A stretch of 64,000 nucleotides of DNA from Gammaproteobacteria bacterium (GTDB lineage Bacteria; Pseudomonadota; Gammaproteobacteria; Burkholderiales; Rhodocyclaceae): the NCBI GenBank assembly GCA_018825305.1, contig JAHJEO010000009.1:1-64000 (forward strand), written 5' to 3'. Below, in pieces: positions 61,423 through 64,000 of the stretch (positions are counted from its first letter, which is position 1; each line of letters opens with the position of its first letter). Below the pieces are notes generated by a model. The model was not told the origin of the DNA, ran no database searches, and worked only from the letters and a program-made list of their open reading frames with translations. A program made the position numbers and the translations under genes.

Positions 61423-61740
61423 CTACTCCTCGCCGGTACCGCCGCCCTTCTTCATCAGCTTGCCCTCGGCCGCGCGCTGCTTGCGCACCTCCTTGGGATC
61501 GGCGATCAGCGGCCGGTAGATCTCGACGCGATCACGGTCGCGCAACAGCGTGTCGGGCTTGGCCAGCTTGGCGAAGATGCCGAACTTGCCCTTGGCCGGG
61601 TCGATTTCCGGGTGTTTCTGCAGCAGGCCCGAGGCCTCCAGCGCCTGCTGCAGCGTCACGCCAGCCGGCAGCGACAACTTGATCAGTTCCTGCCGCGCCG
61701 GTAGCGCATAGACGACTTCGACGTTGATCGACTCAGCCAT
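61423..61740 (-). CDS. rnfH: RnfH family protein (ubiquitin-like)
   Basis: 105 aa. A small beta-grasp domain: INVEVVYALPARQELIKLSLPAGVTLQQALEASGLLQKHPEIDPAKGKFGIFAKLAKPDTLLRDRDRVEIYRPL is the family pattern. RnfH lies beside ratA in many Proteobacteria, but its role is unclear. Its start overlaps the end of ratA by eight bases, implying a shared mRNA. The C-terminal tail is basic and Gly-rich. Confidence 0.92.
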   Translation of the reverse strand: MAESINVEVVYALPARQELIKLSLPAGVTLQQALEASGLLQKHPEIDPAKGKFGIFAKLAKPDTLLRDRDRVEIYRPLIADPKEVRKQRAAEGKLMKKGGGTGEE

Positions 61741-62164
61741 AGATCTGTCCTGCCCGTTTGACGAAGGATTCGACGAAGGTGTCGGTGATGCGATGGAATA
61801 CCGGCCCCAGCGCCTTTTCCAGCAGTTTGCTGGAAAACTCGTAATGCAGCCGAAACTCGACCTTGCAGGCGGTGTCGCCCAGCGGCGTAAATTTCCAGCC
61901 GCCATCCATGTGCTTGAACGGCCCCTCGGTGAGGCGGATGTTCATCCAGCGCGGCGCTTCCTTGTCGTTGCTGGTGGCAAAGTGGGCCTTGACGCCATGA
62001 AAGTTGATGTGGATGCGGGCCGCCGTGAGGGCTGCGCTGCGCTCGATCAGCTCGGTGCCACCGCACCACGGCAGGAAGGCAGGGTAGTCCTCGACGCGAT
62101 CGACGAGGTCGAACATCTGCACGGCGGTGCGCTCGATCAATACGGATTTCTCGACAACGGCCAT
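61733..62164 (-). CDS. ratA: RatA/PasT family SRPBCC protein
   Basis: 143 aa. A START/SRPBCC fold protein: AVVEKSVLIERTAVQMFDLVDRVEDYPAFLPWCGGTELIERS and HMDGGWKFTPLGDTACKVEFRLHYEFSSKLLEKALGPVF. E. coli RatA (also PasT) was reported to block 70S ribosome formation; related proteins bind coenzyme Q, like Coq10, so the real role is debated. It is divergent from smpB and overlaps rnfH, a widely conserved arrangement. Confidence 0.92.
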   Translation of the reverse strand: MAVVEKSVLIERTAVQMFDLVDRVEDYPAFLPWCGGTELIERSAALTAARIHINFHGVKAHFATSNDKEAPRWMNIRLTEGPFKHMDGGWKFTPLGDTACKVEFRLHYEFSSKLLEKALGPVFHRITDTFVESFVKRAGQIYG

Positions 62165-62233
62165 GGCGGGTGGCTGCGATAGAATTGCCCGATTCTACCG
62201 CGCCACACCGGCAGACCCCAGCCGCCATTCCCC

Positions 62234-62683
62234 ATGAGCATCGTCGAAAACAAGAAGGCCTTCCACGATTACGCCATCGAGGAACGCTTCGAGGCCGGCC
62301 TCGCCCTGCAGGGATGGGAGGTCAAGGCCATCCGCAGCGGCCGCGTCCAGCTCAAGGAAGCCTATGTGATCCTGAAAAACGGCGAGGTCTGGCTGATCGG
62401 CTGCCACATCAGCCCGCTGACCAGCACCTCCACCCACATCAGCACCGACCCGGTCCGGACGCGCAAGCTGCTGCTCAATGCCGCCGAGATCCGCCGCCTC
62501 ATCGGCAAGGTAGAGCGTGCCGGCTACGCCCTGATGCCACTCGACATGCACTTCAGCAAGGGCCGCATCAAGCTCGCCATCGGCCTGGGCAAGGGCAAGA
62601 AGGAATACGACAAGCGCGATACCGACAAGAAGCGCGACTGGGAGAAGGAAAAAGCCCAGCTGATGCGCAACAAGCGCGGCTGA
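62234..62683 (+). CDS. smpB: tmRNA-binding protein SmpB
   Basis: 149 aa. It binds tmRNA and brings it to stalled ribosomes. Motifs: [43 protein letters not shown] and the C-terminal [33 protein letters not shown] tail that enters the mRNA channel. The tmRNA gene itself is not in the window. An ArfB backup is encoded at 30.4 kb. Confidence 0.97.
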   Translation: MSIVENKKAFHDYAIEERFEAGLALQGWEVKAIRSGRVQLKEAYVILKNGEVWLIGCHISPLTSTSTHISTDPVRTRKLLLNAAEIRRLIGKVERAGYALMPLDMHFSKGRIKLAIGLGKGKKEYDKRDTDKKRDWEKEKAQLMRNKRG

Positions 62684-62690
62684 AAATTTG

Positions 62691-62775
62691 GGCCCCCACG
62701 CTCGCAGAATCGGCTCGCCGCCCCCCACAGGGGCACGCGCGCGCCTTGGGGCAGCCCGGCGCGGCGCGGCGCGGT
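62691..62775. repeat. GC-rich intergenic repeat, copy C
   Basis: GGGCCCCCACGCTCGCA, CGGCTCGCCGCCCCCCACAG and CTTGGGGCAGCCCGGCG, as in copies A and B, ending in a short GGCGC tandem run (62758-62774). It fills the smpB to transporter gap and ends a few bases before the transporter ATG. Confidence 0.7.
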
Positions 62776-62780
62776 AAGCC

Positions 62781-63965
62781 ATGTCGCCCACCGTACTGCT
62801 CCTGCTGATCACCGGCTGCCTGATGCTGCAGCCGTTGTCCACCGACCTCTACCTCGCCTCGCTGCCGCACCTGACGGGCTATTTCGACGCCTCGCCGGCG
62901 TCGGTGCAGCAGACGCTGTCGCTGTTCGTCGTCGGCTTTGGCACTGCCCAGCTCGTCAGCGGACCGTTGTCGGACCGTTACGGCCGCCGCCCGGTGCTGC
63001 TCGGCGGCCTCGGCGTCTACATCGCAGCGAGCATCGCCTGCGGCCTGGCCCCGACGCTGCCGGTGCTGGTCGCGGCCCGCTTCATCCAGGCCATCGGCTG
63101 CTGCACGGCCGTGGTGGTCGCCCGCGCCATCATCCGCGACGCCTACGCCCCGGCCGAAGGTGCGCGCATGATCGCCAAGGCCAGTTCGCTGCTGTCACTG
63201 GCCCCCATTCTCGGCCCCATCGCCGGCGGCTACCTGCAGGTCGGCTTCGGCTGGCGCGCGGCCTTCGCCGTGCTCACCGCCTTCGGCGTGATGATGGCCG
63301 TCGCCAGTTCCCGCTGGCTGCATGAAACCAATACGGACAAGGACCTCGCCGCGGTTCACCTGCGCCCGCTGCTGCGCACCTATGGCCGCATCGTCACCGC
63401 GCCGGCCTTCTGGGCCTACGCCCTGCCGGGTGCGCTCTCCTACGCCAGCATTTTCATCTTCATCTCGGGATCGAGCTTCGTGCTGATCCAGGTGCTGGGT
63501 GTGCCGACCGAGTATTACGGCTACTGCTTCGCCTTCGGCGTGACGGGTTACCTCGGCGGCACCCTGGTCTGCCGCCGCCTGCTCGGCCGCATCGGGCTGG
63601 AACGCTCGCTGACCGTCGGCACCACGCTGGGCTGCCTTGCCGGCATCGGTTTCCTCGCCGCAGTGCTCGCCGGCATCCACCACTGGTCAATCGTCCTCGC
63701 CGCCCAGTTCCTCGCCATGGCCGCCCACGGCATCAACTTCCCCTGCGCGCAGTCCGGCGCAGTCAGCCCCTTCCCGCGCCAGGCCGGCGCGGCGGCCGGC
63801 CTGCTAGGCTTCGTCACCATGCTCGCGGCGCTGCTCGCGGGTAGCTGGGTGGGAGTCAGCCACGACGGCACCCTGCTGCCGTTGGCCATGATTTCAGCCG
63901 TACTGGGGACGCTGCTCCTCGCCGGTGCCACCGCGCTCCGCCAGCAACGCACCATTAGCGGTTGA
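62781..63965 (+). CDS. Bcr/CflA family drug efflux transporter (MFS)
   Basis: 394 aa with twelve predicted membrane helices. The family signature LQPLSTDLYLASLPHLTGYFDASPASVQQTLSLFVVGFGTAQLVSGPLSDRYGRRPVLLGG covers helix 1 to loop 2-3, including the MFS motif A (GPLSDRYGRRPVLL). It is an inner-membrane proton antiporter of the drug-efflux class; the substrate is unknown. The start follows the repeat directly, without an obvious binding site. Confidence 0.9.
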   Translation: MSPTVLLLLITGCLMLQPLSTDLYLASLPHLTGYFDASPASVQQTLSLFVVGFGTAQLVSGPLSDRYGRRPVLLGGLGVYIAASIACGLAPTLPVLVAARFIQAIGCCTAVVVARAIIRDAYAPAEGARMIAKASSLLSLAPILGPIAGGYLQVGFGWRAAFAVLTAFGVMMAVASSRWLHETNTDKDLAAVHLRPLLRTYGRIVTAPAFWAYALPGALSYASIFIFISGSSFVLIQVLGVPTEYYGYCFAFGVTGYLGGTLVCRRLLGRIGLERSLTVGTTLGCLAGIGFLAAVLAGIHHWSIVLAAQFLAMAAHGINFPCAQSGAVSPFPRQAGAAAGLLGFVTMLAALLAGSWVGVSHDGTLLPLAMISAVLGTLLLAGATALRQQRTISG

Positions 63966-64000
63966 TTATCATGGGTTTACACGGGTAACAAATGCCGCTA

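Overview
The window is a GC-rich chromosomal segment from a betaproteobacterium, most likely a member of the Rhodocyclaceae or a close relative. This rests on the base composition, the high sequence similarity one would expect of the housekeeping proteins, and gene orders typical of Betaproteobacteria (pyrG-kdsA-eno-ftsB, trmJ-cysE-iscR-isc, guaB-guaA with rnfH-ratA-smpB nearby). The genus is not certain. Coding density is high and nearly everything is core metabolism, translation, DNA repair or Fe-S cluster assembly. There is no rRNA, CRISPR array, complete insertion sequence or prophage. One tRNA gene, tRNA-Ser(GCU), is present.

Layout: 1-6.6 kb holds an acyltransferase, a decayed GGDEF remnant, phosphoglucomutase, a circularly permuted GTPase, an S4 protein, a TruC-like pseudouridine synthase and a flavoprotein. 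6.6-17.5 kb holds a DEAD-box helicase, several small conserved proteins (DUF188, Rap1a-like, YkgJ-like, YaeQ), an AsmA/DUF748-like protein, a possible PilZ-type protein, FolE, a CDGSH protein, a coupled thioredoxin / mutarotase / radical SAM run and an AmiD-like amidase. 17.5-25.3 kb holds the tRNA, unknown proteins, an amidohydrolase, aspartokinase, a small HTH regulator, a second radical SAM protein, QueD, a gamma carbonic anhydrase, a SIMPL protein and a CoA transferase. 25.3-32.2 kb is the ftsB-eno-kdsA-pyrG block and its upstream neighbours. 32.3-40.5 kb holds mfd, a HigBA toxin-antitoxin pair, aroG, a DUF1015 protein, an EamA exporter and tpx. 40.5-48.8 kb is a long minus-strand isc operon (iscR, an extra cysteine desulfurase, iscS, iscU, iscA, hscB, hscA, fdx, iscX) running on through a rhodanese-like gene into a TatD gene, with a recognisable IscR operator in front. 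48.8-64 kb holds cysE, trmJ, suhB, a vsr fragment with a Fic gene, mutS, slyD, bcp, a TumE/TumA-like toxin-antitoxin pair beside guaA, guaB, rnfH, ratA, smpB and a Bcr/CflA transporter.

The most striking unexplained signal is a short bipartite DNA motif: AAAAGTCGGCGCTGGCG, two variable bases, then ACGGC. I count 13 copies (some degenerate) in both orientations. Eleven lie inside ten otherwise normal genes, including mutS, mfd, trmJ, deaD and a cysteine desulfurase, and they are read in four different frames, so the DNA and not the peptide is conserved. This resembles a DNA uptake sequence or another genome-wide protein recognition site. A second, GC-rich repeat family sits just before start codons, and in one case encodes the N-terminus of the YkgJ-like protein. 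The TumE/TumA pair is bounded by the 3' end of guaA and an imperfect copy of it, which looks like the scar of an integrated island.
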